Below, in pieces: positions 55,440 to 64,000 of a stretch of 64,000 nt of DNA (the first letter of the stretch is position 1; the number at the start of each line of letters is the position of its first letter). The position numbers were made by a program, and so were the translations under genes. This DNA is from Mucilaginibacter inviolabilis (lineage in GTDB: Bacteria > Bacteroidota > Bacteroidia > Sphingobacteriales > Sphingobacteriaceae). The notes beneath the pieces are model-generated. The model had not been told where the DNA came from, searched no databases, and saw only the letters and a program-made list of their open reading frames with translations. The stretch lies in assembly GCF_011089895.1 (NCBI RefSeq), contig NZ_JAANAT010000002.1, forward strand, positions 620,001-684,000. Direction: 5' to 3'.

Positions 55440-56072
55440 CTATTTTACGGCTTCAACCTTAAAATTTTCGAAAGTTACCGGGAAGCTCAGCTTGCCCGGA
55501 GCGGCGGCTACCATACCAATTTCGGCCTTTACATTGGGCGGGAAGTAGGCCAGACGCAGCATATCAAATTTTTGTCCGTCAAAAGAATATTTGATCTCTA
55601 CATAATCGCCTTTGCGCAGCAGCTTTAACCACACCGATTTCGGACTGTCATGACGCGGCACTACCGACCAGTCTGACACTTCGCGGGTTACCACAGCGCT
55701 TACATTCTGCACACCGTCAACATACTCAATACCGGTTTTGATCCAGTTTTTTTCGTCGATGCGGATCATCAGTCCGGCCTGGTGAAACAGTTCATGATAG
55801 CTGCCGGTGATCTTTACGCTGGCCTCGAAATTACCCTCCGCTTCCTGGAAGTAAAACGGACCATTATCGCGCTTAAAACCATAGTGCGTCACCTGCCAGT
55901 AATCGGTACCCGGATCAACCGTGAAAGTGAACTTTTGGGCATTACCTTCTGCCGCTTTTGTTGGCTTGTTAAACCATTTCATCTCGGGATTACTTTGCGC
56001 AAAAGCGCCGGTAGCGGCAAACAGGCAGATCATAGCGGTTAGTTTAATTTTTTTGTTAAAAGATGTTTTCAT
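55440..56072 (-). CDS. DUF1349 secreted protein (concanavalin-like)
   Basis: This 210-residue protein has a signal peptide (ending AFAQ, about residue 25). A DUF1349 domain of beta-sandwich type follows: TDYWQVTHYGFKRDNGP, FHQAGLMIRIDEKNWIKTGIEY and VWLKLLRKGDYVEIKYSFDG. The fold resembles concanavalin-like glycan-binding domains. Its function is unknown. It is monocistronic. Confidence 0.88.
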   Translation of the reverse strand: MKTSFNKKIKLTAMICLFAATGAFAQSNPEMKWFNKPTKAAEGNAQKFTFTVDPGTDYWQVTHYGFKRDNGPFYFQEAEGNFEASVKITGSYHELFHQAGLMIRIDEKNWIKTGIEYVDGVQNVSAVVTREVSDWSVVPRHDSPKSVWLKLLRKGDYVEIKYSFDGQKFDMLRLAYFPPNVKAEIGMVAAAPGKLSFPVTFENFKVEAVK

Positions 56073-56260
56073 TTGTTAGATAGATAATTAGATAAATGTG
56101 CCGCCAAGATAGGAAATAAGTTTATGGCTTTGTAACAGATATATGTACTTTCCCGCATAAATGAGCGTTAACAAGCTGTTGCCATTTATATATAAACAAA
56201 CTTTACGGCAACTGATTAGTTATTCTTTATTGTACTATATTTAAGCATAAAAAAAATCAA

Positions 56261-57139
56261 ATGATGAAATATCGAATATCCATCCTGGGGCTGCTTGTAG
56301 TAGCAGTTCTTGGACAAAGTTGCGTAAGCACCAAAAAATACAAAGAGCTGGATGCCAACTATACCCAGCTTCAGAACAGCACCCGCGATCTGAGCGTGAA
56401 GTACCAAACCACCGCCCAGGCACTGGCCGTAGCCAATGGCCGTGTAAGCAGTTTGGAAGATCAGTTAAAATCTGAACGTTCAAACGTAAAAGCTTTACAG
56501 GATGCGCTGGACAAATGTTTAAATTCCAGCAACCAGGGTAGCGTAAACATCTCTAAACTGGTTGATGAGATCAACGCTTCCAACCGTTACATACAGCAAT
56601 TGGTAAATGCCAAAAGCAAAAGCGATTCGCTTAATATGGTGTTAACCAACAACCTTACCCGTTCATTAAGTCCGCAGGAAACACAGGATGTTGATGTGAA
56701 GGTATTGAAAGGCGTGGTTTACATTTCGCTTTCTGATAACATGCTGTACAAATCTGGCAGCTATGAAATATCTGATAAAGCAGGTGCAACCCTAAGCAAA
56801 ATTGCCAAGATCATTACCGATTACAGCAATTATGATGTGCTGATAGAAGGTAATACCGATAATGTGCCTATCTCGCAGAAAAATATCCGCAACAACTGGG
56901 ATCTGAGTGCGCTGCGTGCATCGTCAGTTGTACAGGCCCTGCAAAATACTTACCAGGTTGATCCTAAACGCTTAACAGCTGGCGGTCGTGGTGAATACAA
57001 CCCAATTGCCGATAATAGCACTCCAACCGGTAAAGCGCAAAACAGGCGTACACAAATTATCATCACGCCAAAACTGGATCAGTTTATGGACCTGATAGGC
57101 AAAGCACCGGAACAACAGCCGATAGCGCCTCAGAAATAA
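56261..57139 (+). CDS. OmpA-family lipoprotein, peptidoglycan-binding
   Basis: This 292-residue protein has lipobox LGQSC (C21), a coiled-coil region (about 27-140) and an OmpA C-terminal domain (about 150-275) with SDNMLYKSGSYEIS, EGNTDNVPIS, NWDLSALRASSV and GRGEYNPIADN. It tethers the membrane to peptidoglycan. ATG 56261 is used, with ATG 56264 also possible. Confidence 0.93.
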   Translation: MMKYRISILGLLVVAVLGQSCVSTKKYKELDANYTQLQNSTRDLSVKYQTTAQALAVANGRVSSLEDQLKSERSNVKALQDALDKCLNSSNQGSVNISKLVDEINASNRYIQQLVNAKSKSDSLNMVLTNNLTRSLSPQETQDVDVKVLKGVVYISLSDNMLYKSGSYEISDKAGATLSKIAKIITDYSNYDVLIEGNTDNVPISQKNIRNNWDLSALRASSVVQALQNTYQVDPKRLTAGGRGEYNPIADNSTPTGKAQNRRTQIIITPKLDQFMDLIGKAPEQQPIAPQK

Positions 57140-57161
57140 TAAAAAGAATAAGTAATTAAAT

Positions 57162-57195
57162 AAAAGCGGCGGTCATGAAAATGGCCGCCGCTTTT
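57162..57195 (+). terminator. terminator after the OmpA lipoprotein
   Basis: Stem AAAAGCGGCGGTCAT / ATGGCCGCCGCTTTT with one G-U pair and a GAAA loop, followed by TTGTTTTG. Confidence 0.85.
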
Positions 57196-57217
57196 TTGTT
57201 TTGACTATTCATCATCC

Positions 57218-57970
57218 TTACAACGACCTGATACCGCCATCGATTAATATCTCACCACCTATCATAAACGCCGAATCGTCTGACGCCAGGTACAGGTTGG
57301 CTTCGGCTATTTCATGGGCAGAGGCTACACGCTTGGCCGGAGTAAAATTACCCATGCCGGCTTTGGCGGCTTCGGCTTCTGCTTTGGTGCTGGTGATAGT
57401 TTCAAAAACCGGTGTATCAACCGGGCCAGGGGTTAACACGTTAACGCGTATCCTGCGATCAAGTAACTCAGCCGAAAAACTGCGGGCCAATGAACGTACG
57501 GCTGCCTTTGTTGCAGCATATGCCGAGTGGTTAGGCACACCCTTTTCGGCCACTACCGATGAGGTAAGCACTATAGAAGCGCCATCATTTAAATAAGGCA
57601 AAGCCTTTTGCACGCTAAAAAAGGTGCCTTTAAAGTTAATGTCGCTTAATTTGTCAAACTGTTCTTCGGTAAAATTGGCTAAAGGAGCCAGTACATAAAC
57701 AGCGGCATTAATAATGAGTACATCAATTTTGCCCAGTTTATCGCTAACTGTTTGATATATACGGTCCAGATCGGCCAGGTTGGCTACATCGCCGGGTATG
57801 GCCAAACTGTTGGCGCCTATTTCGACAATCGCGTTATCCAGGTTTGTGGTATTACGACCGGTAATGACTACCTGTGCACCCTGTTGCGCAAATAATTTGG
57901 CAGTTGCTAATCCTATCCCGCTGCTGCCGCCGGTAACAACGGCTACTTTATTTTTCAATTTCTGTGTCAT
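57218..57970 (-). CDS. short-chain dehydrogenase/reductase
   Basis: This 250-residue classical SDR has the NAD(P) motif TGGSSGIG (13-20), catalytic Ser in VLTSSVVAEKG and Tyr/Lys in YAATK. C-terminal GGEILIDGGIRSL is typical. It lies 97 bp downstream of a Crp/Fnr regulator on the same strand. Substrate unknown. Confidence 0.93.
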   Translation of the reverse strand: MTQKLKNKVAVVTGGSSGIGLATAKLFAQQGAQVVITGRNTTNLDNAIVEIGANSLAIPGDVANLADLDRIYQTVSDKLGKIDVLIINAAVYVLAPLANFTEEQFDKLSDINFKGTFFSVQKALPYLNDGASIVLTSSVVAEKGVPNHSAYAATKAAVRSLARSFSAELLDRRIRVNVLTPGPVDTPVFETITSTKAEAEAAKAGMGNFTPAKRVASAHEIAEANLYLASDDSAFMIGGEILIDGGIRSL

Positions 57971-58067
57971 GATCTTTGCTTTTTAAATTCATTATTGAAT
58001 ACAGCAAAGTTGCTTAGGCCGCCATTTTTTAACGATGAACCAGATTAGGAAATATGGTTGAAGTAGT

Positions 58068-58664
58068 TCAACTTTTACGGCGCACCTTGTTGTTGCGGAT
58101 CTTGGAAAGGAACTCTGTGGTCATGCCCAGATAGGAGGCAAGGGCATACTGCGGCAGGCGCTGTGCAACCAGCGGGTATTTTTCTAAAAAATCGGTATAA
58201 CGCTCTTCGGCCGATTGGGTAAGATTAGATATGATGCGCCGCTGCATAAAAGCAGAAGAGCGTTCGGCCATGATGCGGAAAAAGGTTTCGAATTTATGAT
58301 TGGCGGCTTTAAGCCTTTGTTCCTGATCATGATCTATGCGTAAAACAACACTGTCTTCCAGGGCCAGCACAAACATGGTAGCGGGTTGCTGATAAATGTA
58401 ACTGTTATAATCAGATATCCACCAGTCTTCAATGGCGAACTGGATGGTGCGCTCTTCACCTTTTTCGTCTATCACATAGGCACGAAAAGCGCCTTCAACA
58501 ATATAGTTGCGGTGCCGGGCTACAAAGTCGGGTTGAATGATGAACTGTTTCTTTTTGATATTCTTAACACTGAAATAGGAAAGCATTTCGGCAAGTTCTG
58601 CTTCCGTTAAGCTAACCCGTTTTTGTACGTGTTGAATAAGAGAATCAAATGTGGTTGTAGCCAT
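58068..58664 (-). CDS. Crp/Fnr-family transcriptional regulator
   Basis: This 198-residue protein has a cNMP-binding beta-roll (about 28-120) with GAFRAYVIDEKGEERTIQF and a C-terminal helix-turn-helix (RLPQYALASYLGMTTEFLSKIR). It lacks the Fnr-type cysteines. Bacteroidota members of this type lie next to dehydrogenases or stress genes, and here an SDR follows. Confidence 0.92.
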   Translation of the reverse strand: MATTTFDSLIQHVQKRVSLTEAELAEMLSYFSVKNIKKKQFIIQPDFVARHRNYIVEGAFRAYVIDEKGEERTIQFAIEDWWISDYNSYIYQQPATMFVLALEDSVVLRIDHDQEQRLKAANHKFETFFRIMAERSSAFMQRRIISNLTQSAEERYTDFLEKYPLVAQRLPQYALASYLGMTTEFLSKIRNNKVRRKS

Positions 58665-58908
58665 TAATCATGCAGACTTTTATAAAGGCGAATTTAATTC
58701 AAATTCTTTTAACATCCGGGTTGTGGATTTTCGCTGGCGATAGCGATAGGCATAAACTTTATTTTTGTAACAACCAGTTTACGCAATCGTTTCCGTATAT
58801 TCTTGTAGCATTAACAGTTAAAATGTTGGCTTTTCTATAAGTTTTCTTCGATATTTGATTGAGCTGGTTGAACGGACCGGTCATTTTTAACCAATTTACC
58901 TATTCTTC

Positions 58909-60264
58909 ATGGAAAAATCACGCCGTACTTTTATCAGGCAGGCCGCATTGGCGGGTGCCGGTGTAATGCTTGCCAAAAACAGCTGGAGCGCCAAAAGTTA
59001 TAAACGCATCATTGGTGCTAACGACCGTGTGCGGGTTGGTGTAGTAGGCTTTTCAGACAGGCACCGCAGCTCACATATCCCCAGCTTTATGAACCATTAC
59101 AAGGAACTCAATTTTGAGGTGGTGGCTGTATCTGATATCTGGAAAAGAAGGCGTGAGGAAGGATCGGCTATCTGGAAAGAGAAGATGCAGAACAATGTAA
59201 AAGCCTATCGCAATAACGAGGAAATGTACGACAGCAAAACGGTCGACGCTGTGTTTATCAGCACGGCCGATTTTCAGCACGCCCGCCATGCCATTGAGGC
59301 AGTAAAGGCAGGTTGTGATGCTTATGTAGAAAAACCTTTTGCCGAAACCATGGAAGATAACCGTGCGGCGCTCAAAGCGGTAAAGGAATCGGGCAAAATT
59401 GTACAGATAGGCTCGCAACGCCGCAGCGGGGCCAATTACCATGCGGCTAATGATTTTATACGCTCGGGCAAATTTGGCCCTATCACCATGGTAGAGCTTA
59501 CCTGGAATGTAAACCAACCAGGTCGCTGGCGCAGGCCGGAGCTGCTGGGCTTGCTCAAAGAGGAAGATACCGATTGGAAACGCTTTATCATGAACCGTCC
59601 TTATGAGGCTTTTGATCCGCGTAAATATTTGGAATACCGCTTGTTCTGGCCATATTCTTCTGGTTTGCCCGGGCAATGGATGAGTCACCAGATTGATACC
59701 GTACACTGGTTTACCGGATTGAAACATCCGCGCAGTGTGGTAGCCAACGGAGGGATATACATGTGGAAGGATGGCCGCAGAAATTGGGATACCATTTTAG
59801 CAGCTTTTGATTATGGTCCGCTGGATGATCCTTCTACAGGTTTCCAGGTAACTTTTGGCTCGCGCATGCACAATGGCGATGAGCACCCGGCCGAGATCTA
59901 TTACTCCAACGGCGGCGAGTTGAACCTGAACACCAACAAAGTTTCGCCCGAAGGCGGCCTGACACAAAAAATGGCCGATGCCATGCACATGCAGGCTAAC
60001 CTGCTGCCCGAGATTAACCTGGCCAATACCGAAAAAGTAGTGGCATCAGCCAATACGGGCGGCGACGTACTCACCTCCAACCACGTACGCAACTGGATGG
60101 AATGTGTACGCAGTCGTAAAGAGCCGCATGCACCTGTTGAAGCTGGCTACAGTCATTCTATAGCCAATATCATGACTAACGCCGCCGTACATACCGGCTA
60201 CAAAGCTACTTTTGACGAGGCATCGCAGGAAGTAATGGCTAACGGGAAGGTGTTTACGTATTAA
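58909..60264 (+). CDS. Gfo/Idh/MocA oxidoreductase with twin-arginine signal
   Basis: This 451-residue exported protein begins with a Tat motif (KSRRTFIRQ) and a hydrophobic stretch ending in AKNSWSA. The Rossmann domain (about 40-155) has VGVVGFSDR in place of the usual GxGxxG and VEKPFAETMED. The C-terminal GFO_IDH_MocA_C-like half (about 170-430) follows. It probably oxidises a sugar or sugar acid outside the cytoplasm. The next gene (DUF6807) is a frequent partner in Bacteroidota. Confidence 0.92.
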   Translation: MEKSRRTFIRQAALAGAGVMLAKNSWSAKSYKRIIGANDRVRVGVVGFSDRHRSSHIPSFMNHYKELNFEVVAVSDIWKRRREEGSAIWKEKMQNNVKAYRNNEEMYDSKTVDAVFISTADFQHARHAIEAVKAGCDAYVEKPFAETMEDNRAALKAVKESGKIVQIGSQRRSGANYHAANDFIRSGKFGPITMVELTWNVNQPGRWRRPELLGLLKEEDTDWKRFIMNRPYEAFDPRKYLEYRLFWPYSSGLPGQWMSHQIDTVHWFTGLKHPRSVVANGGIYMWKDGRRNWDTILAAFDYGPLDDPSTGFQVTFGSRMHNGDEHPAEIYYSNGGELNLNTNKVSPEGGLTQKMADAMHMQANLLPEINLANTEKVVASANTGGDVLTSNHVRNWMECVRSRKEPHAPVEAGYSHSIANIMTNAAVHTGYKATFDEASQEVMANGKVFTY

Positions 60265-60289
60265 ATAGAAATAAAAGCGGAGGAAAGTG

Positions 60290-60410
60290 CGATTCCTTCC
60301 TTGGGGAAGGGGAGGTAGGGGTTTAGCGAATCGGATAAGTTTTTACAGGGCGCATAAATCCCTCCCTGCCACTACACGACCCTGCGCACCCCTCCCGTGG
60401 GGAGGGAATT
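60290..60410. repeat. GC-rich intergenic repeat, CCTTCCTTGGGGAAGG type
   Basis: GATTCCTTCCTTGGGGAAGG, then AAATCCCTCCCTGCC and CACCCCTCCCGTGGGGAGGG form inverted pairs. It lies between the Gfo/Idh/MocA gene and its DUF6807 partner. Confidence 0.6.
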
Positions 60411-60441
60411 GAACAGGCTGTGTTAAAAAATAAACCATACT

Positions 60442-61479
60442 ATGAGAACCATAAAAATTTTAAGCATCGCCATCCTTACAACGATATCCTCATTAGCCCA
60501 GGCTCAAAAGACTGAATCGGTAAAGATCGTCAAAGTATCAAAGGACAAAATAGATATTTCTATCGGCGGTAAACCTTTTACCAGTTTCCTGTTTCCCGAT
60601 ACACTGGAAAAGCCTGTGTTATATCCTTTGTATACCGCTGAAGGTACCGTGGTAACCCGTGGTTTCCCGCTGATGCCACGGCCAGGTGATCCGGTTGATC
60701 ATCCGCATCACATCGGTATCTGGTTCAATTTCGAAAACCTTAACGGGCTCGATTTCTGGAACAATTCCTACGCTATCCCTCAAAGCAAAAAGCACGCTTA
60801 TGGCTGGATCCGTACGGATAAGATCCTGGAAACCAAGAGTGGAAGCACAGGCGTATTGAGCTACCACGCCAACTGGACCAACCAGCAAAAAGAGGTGATC
60901 CTGGAAGAAACCACCCGCTTTGAATTTAGCGGCGATGCCAACCAGCGCGTTATAGACAGGTATACTACGCTGACCGCCGATAAAGATGCTCTTTTTAAAG
61001 ATGCCAAAGACGGCCTGCTTGGTTTACGTTTTGCCCATGAACTGCAAATCCCAGACACGGCCGACCAAAAATATACCGACGACAAGGGCAACGTAACCGT
61101 GGTAAAAGGTGGTAAAGATCATATCGCCAACGGCACTTACCTCACCAGCGCGGGCAAAACCGGTAACGATGCCTGGAGCACCCGGGGCGTATGGTGCAAG
61201 GTTTACGGCAAAATGGGTGCCGACTCGGTAAGCATCGCTATCATCGATCATCCTAAAAACATAAATTACCCCACCTTCTGGCATGCCAGGGGTTATGGAC
61301 TGTTCGCCGCCAATCCCCTTGGCGAAAAAATATTTACCAACGGCAAATCAGAAAAGAACCTGACACTTAAAAAAGGGGAATCGGTAACTTTCCGCTATCG
61401 TATCGTGATTAGTAATGGCGCACAAACCATCAGCCCGGCAAAATTGAATGAGCTGGCCGGGAGTTTTGGGAAGAAGTAA
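60442..61479 (+). CDS. DUF6807 (PmoA-like) secreted protein
   Basis: This 345-residue protein has a signal peptide ending AQAQ (about residue 22). The family marker HPHHIGIWFNFENLNGLDFW lies near residues 90-109, and GLLGLRFAHELQIPD and FWHARGYGLFAANPLG follow. Proteins of this kind are annotated PmoA family in Bacteroidota, without proven function. Its pairing with the oxidoreductase suggests polysaccharide-derived substrate use. Confidence 0.88.
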   Translation: MRTIKILSIAILTTISSLAQAQKTESVKIVKVSKDKIDISIGGKPFTSFLFPDTLEKPVLYPLYTAEGTVVTRGFPLMPRPGDPVDHPHHIGIWFNFENLNGLDFWNNSYAIPQSKKHAYGWIRTDKILETKSGSTGVLSYHANWTNQQKEVILEETTRFEFSGDANQRVIDRYTTLTADKDALFKDAKDGLLGLRFAHELQIPDTADQKYTDDKGNVTVVKGGKDHIANGTYLTSAGKTGNDAWSTRGVWCKVYGKMGADSVSIAIIDHPKNINYPTFWHARGYGLFAANPLGEKIFTNGKSEKNLTLKKGESVTFRYRIVISNGAQTISPAKLNELAGSFGKK

Positions 61480-61519
61480 GGTATTGTAAAAGTGTAAGAT
61501 TTTGTGTATATTATAGTTA

Positions 61520-61999
61520 ATGAATATAGACACAATTTTAAACGATTTTCACCAAACCAATAATATTGGTGAAGAAACGATCAATCATATTAAGAATGAC
61601 CCCGAATTAAGAGCTGCTTTAGTTAATTATTTCAAACAACAACATGATCGGGAGTTTGCCATAAAACTTCTGGATACTTTTATCGAAATACGAAAACAGC
61701 CCAACGGCGATATGCCTGCAGAGGATCTGATGCTGGCATCTTATATTTTAGGCTTGCATGGCCATATAGAGGATTGTTTGAAGATATGGGAAGCAAAGTA
61801 TGCCGATTTTGATACTTACTGTGGTTTTGATACCCAACTGGTGATGTTTGCCGGACTACATGAAACCATACAGTTTTTGGAGACACAAACTAACGACTCG
61901 GCCCAGAAGGCCCTGGAGTATATCAAAGAGTGGTTTTCACCAGATCCGGAAGAGCTCGCCGAATATTTTTCACCTCAAACAAAGCTCTGGTTTATATGA
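61520..61999 (+). CDS. hypothetical soluble protein, partner of DUF4291
   Basis: No family recognised. This 159-residue acidic, helical protein has no signal peptide; its features are NDFHQTNNIGEETINH, ASYILGLHGHIEDCLKIWEAKY and a C-terminal PEELAEYFSPQTKLWFI. Its stop codon overlaps the ATG of the DUF4291 gene (ATGA), so the two are co-translated. Confidence 0.75.
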   Translation: MNIDTILNDFHQTNNIGEETINHIKNDPELRAALVNYFKQQHDREFAIKLLDTFIEIRKQPNGDMPAEDLMLASYILGLHGHIEDCLKIWEAKYADFDTYCGFDTQLVMFAGLHETIQFLETQTNDSAQKALEYIKEWFSPDPEELAEYFSPQTKLWFI

Positions 62000-62634
62000 A
62001 AATAGATACAGAACTATACCAGGATAGCCTGAAAAGGCTCCCTGATGCCGGGCAAAGGATATTGGCGCACCAGAAGGATGATCTGATAGTAGTTTACCAG
62101 GCATACAAACACGGCATTGCCGATTTCGCGGTAGCGAACCAGTACCTGGGCGGCCCCGATTTTAGTTATAGCCGGATGTCGTGGATAAAGCCAGGTTTTT
62201 TATGGATGATGTACCGTTGCGGCTGGGCCGAAAAGGAAAATCAGGAACGGGTGCTGGCGCTTTGGATACAGAAGTCTGATTTCGAAAACATACTTGAGCA
62301 GGCGGTTTTATCATCATTTAACTCCCTATACCATGAAAGCCATGAACAATGGAAAAGTGACCTGGCCACAAAGGAGGTCAGGCTGCAATGGGATCCGGAC
62401 CATAACCCTTATGGAAATAAACTGCAGCGCCGAGCCATCCAGATTGGATTAAAAGGAGAAGCTTTGGCTGGTTTCGGTAAAAAACAGATCAGGCTGATTG
62501 AAGATGTTACCGGTTTTGTGAAGGAGCAAAAAGTGCTTTTAGATGATGGTCATATCAATCATTTAGCTATCCCGGTCGAAACGGTTTTCGATTCAAAAAA
62601 CCAGCAGCTAAAGGATAAAATTGGGGTAGAGTAA
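61996..62634 (+). CDS. DUF4291 domain protein
   Basis: This 212-residue protein matches the DUF4291 pattern: VVYQAYKHGIADFAVANQYLGG, RMSWIKPGFLWMMYRCGWA, NQERVLALWI and VRLQWDPDHNP. The function is unknown; family members are widespread and mostly cytoplasmic. ATG 61996 gives the family start, and the longer frame from 61930 overlaps the upstream gene. Confidence 0.88.
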   Translation: MKIDTELYQDSLKRLPDAGQRILAHQKDDLIVVYQAYKHGIADFAVANQYLGGPDFSYSRMSWIKPGFLWMMYRCGWAEKENQERVLALWIQKSDFENILEQAVLSSFNSLYHESHEQWKSDLATKEVRLQWDPDHNPYGNKLQRRAIQIGLKGEALAGFGKKQIRLIEDVTGFVKEQKVLLDDGHINHLAIPVETVFDSKNQQLKDKIGVE

Positions 62635-62793
62635 TAGTTATTTAATACTTTTTAAATTCTAAAAATCCTGTCAAGAATTTTTAGAAACGTGTTAAAATCG
62701 ATGGTTTTGACTAAAATTTGAACTTTTTTGGTGCATTTTGAGTGGCTTTCCGGGCGGCAAAATGTTAAAATAGAACTTTAAAAAGTTTTGTTC

Positions 62794-62823
62794 AAAGCCC
62801 CCGACTTCTGAGTCAGGGGCTTT
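62794..62823 (-). terminator. terminator of the alginate-lyase-like gene
   Basis: Stem AAAGCCCCCGACTTC / GAGTCAGGGGCTTT with a short loop, T-rich on the minus strand, 18 bp beyond the stop codon. Confidence 0.8.
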
Positions 62824-62841
62824 GTTATTAATATTTTCATA

Positions 62842-64000
62842 CTAATTCCCAACGGTGAATGATTCCCACCCCGAGGCAGTGGCCCGGTTGCAGGTCATGG
62901 CCTGGGTACCATTCTCGCTGCTGATAAATAAGCCATTGTTGCCCCGCAGGGTAACTTTACCATCAGAGGTTGGTACCCAGTCAAACTTTTCCCAATCGCC
63001 GGCAGTTGCGCGGTTACAGGTAATAGCCATGGTGCCGTTTTCTGAGGATACATATTTAGCCATGCTGCGCAGGGATATTTTACCACCGCCGGCATCAATT
63101 ACAGTAAAATGCTCCCAATCGCCTGCGGTAGTACGGGTACAGGTCATGGCCTGGGTACCATTTTCGCCGCTTACATAAGCATTGTTAAAGCCTTTAAGGG
63201 ATATAACCGAACCAATAGGTGGATTGGAACCTGTTGGCGGCGTAGTGCTGCCACCCAGATTAAAGTGGGTATAAGAGGTAAAGCCTAAAAAGGTATTATC
63301 ATTAGGTACACCCAACGGGGCCTGCTGATTTCTTAATGACAGCATATTGGCAGTGCCATAATGATAGTACGCCACTTCAACACCCGGGAAAATAGGGCTC
63401 GAAGTGGAGCAATAGTTACAACCGGTACTTTGGTTATAGGCGCTGCGCTCAAAATCATATCCAGCGCTGATGCGGTTGGAGAGCGCGGTATAAAGCGAGC
63501 CATCGCCCTGCATGTTCGCAATTTCGGCTGCATAGGTAAGGCCGGTTAGTGAATATTGGTAGTGTACGCAATCCTGGCGGTCGCAAAGCTCGGGCATGGT
63601 GCCATTGCTTTGTATAACCTGCGGCATAACAGCATTGATCATATCCTCGCCTGCCTGGAAAACGCTGGCACTGTTCAGGAAAACACCAATGGCCATTTTA
63701 GCATAACCGGCAGATACGTTCCAGTTGTTGTTATAGGCGGGTACGTTGTTGATGTAGTTGTTTTTGACATTGTTCAGATAGTCGTTAAACTTGTTAATAT
63801 CCGTAGCTGACCAGTTTGCCGATACGCCATTAGGTTTATAATACCTGATAATTTCGGCGGCTGCTACAAAGCTGGGAGTGGTCCAGGAGGCTTCCAGGGC
63901 AGGCTGATTAGGGTTATCAGAGGCATCAATAGGGGCGTAATTCTGGAAGGTGTAAGACCAGCCGTTTAGTATCGCGATACATTGGTTGGCATAGGTGATA
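62842..64000 (-). CDS. partial alginate-lyase-family protein with C-terminal fascin-like beta-trefoil
   Basis: The gene is open to the right edge, so the N-terminus is missing. The visible upstream part, translated beyond the longest ATG-started stretch, contains NYAPIDASDNPNQPALEAS, NWSATDINKFNDYLNNV and NNNWNVSAGYAKMAIGVF, which resemble the alginate lyase (PF05426) helical barrel. A linker leads to a C-terminal beta-trefoil at 62845-63204. Its three lobes of about 40 residues share (V/I)SxENGTxAM/ITCxRxTAxxWExF. The trefoil probably binds carbohydrate. Export is inferred from the family. Confidence 0.8.
   Translation of the reverse strand, partial: ITYANQCIAILNGWSYTFQNYAPIDASDNPNQPALEASWTTPSFVAAAEIIRYYKPNGVSANWSATDINKFNDYLNNVKNNYINNVPAYNNNWNVSAGYAKMAIGVFLNSASVFQAGEDMINAVMPQVIQSNGTMPELCDRQDCVHYQYSLTGLTYAAEIANMQGDGSLYTALSNRISAGYDFERSAYNQSTGCNYCSTSSPIFPGVEVAYYHYGTANMLSLRNQQAPLGVPNDNTFLGFTSYTHFNLGGSTTPPTGSNPPIGSVISLKGFNNAYVSGENGTQAMTCTRTTAGDWEHFTVIDAGGGKISLRSMAKYVSSENGTMAITCNRATAGDWEKFDWVPTSDGKVTLRGNNGLFISSENGTQAMTCNRATASGWESFTVGN

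Noticed and set aside
1..64000. tRNA, rRNA, CRISPR, prophage or integrase genes
   Set aside because: No cloverleaf, repeat-spacer array or phage-type gene was recognised on either strand by eye; a covariance search could still find a small RNA.

Overview
The window looks like a chromosomal segment of a Bacteroidota genome, most likely family Sphingobacteriaceae (Mucilaginibacter/Pedobacter-like). This is inferred from gene content and style, not from a marker gene: TAnnTTTG promoter motifs, weak ribosome binding sites, LytTR/LytS-type two-component signalling, OmpA-TSP3 porin, DUF4369/TlpA thioredoxins, DUF3078, DUF1349, DUF6807 and fascin-like/alginate-lyase proteins, and many lipoproteins. 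No rRNA, tRNA, CRISPR array, phage or plasmid genes were found. The last gene runs off the right edge.

Layout. 1-4.3 kb: three 63-bp tandem repeats, a LytTR response regulator and its LytS-type kinase (minus strand), then a region with four LytTR-box-like sites in front of a plus-strand operon of a 69-residue membrane peptide, an ABC ATPase and an ABC-2 permease. 4.6-9 kb: OmpA porin, aminopeptidase P, and a lipoprotein with a bulb-type (mannose-binding-like) lectin domain. 9.1-17.3 kb: a surface-glycan cluster with a GT4, two tandem GT9 paralogues, an MsbA-like exporter, a GT9-like protein and two convergent GT2 enzymes. 17.7-31.4 kb: an outer-membrane barrel, GH3, a UvrD-like helicase-nuclease, a RAYT transposase bracketed by REP-like hairpins, two M28 peptidases, RidA coupled to a 47-residue membrane ORF, and RecG.

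31.5-47.5 kb: HxlR regulator divergent from an azoreductase with a palindrome between them, MFS transporter, M13 peptidase, a DegT-like aminotransferase, tryptophan 2,3-dioxygenase, universal stress protein, a SerB-SerA fusion lacking the NAD domain, acyltransferase and epimerase, an arginase-fold protein missing two metal ligands, and two TlpA/DUF4369 paralogues. 47.5-64 kb: purD, thioesterase, alpha/beta hydrolase, two AraC regulators divergent from a quinone oxidoreductase, DUF3078, DUF1349, OmpA lipoprotein, SDR plus Crp/Fnr regulator, a Gfo/Idh/MocA-DUF6807 pair, a DUF4291 pair, and a partial alginate-lyase-like protein with a C-terminal beta-trefoil.

Most of the window is ordinary chromosomal housekeeping and envelope biology. 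The candidates for something less described are the LytTR-box/peptide/ABC module near the left end, the core-deleted SerB-SerA fusion, the metal-ligand-depleted arginase homologue, the lectin lipoprotein, and a striking set of intergenic repeat families (63-bp tandem, 7-8-nt phased inverted repeats, REP-like hairpins, long palindromes).
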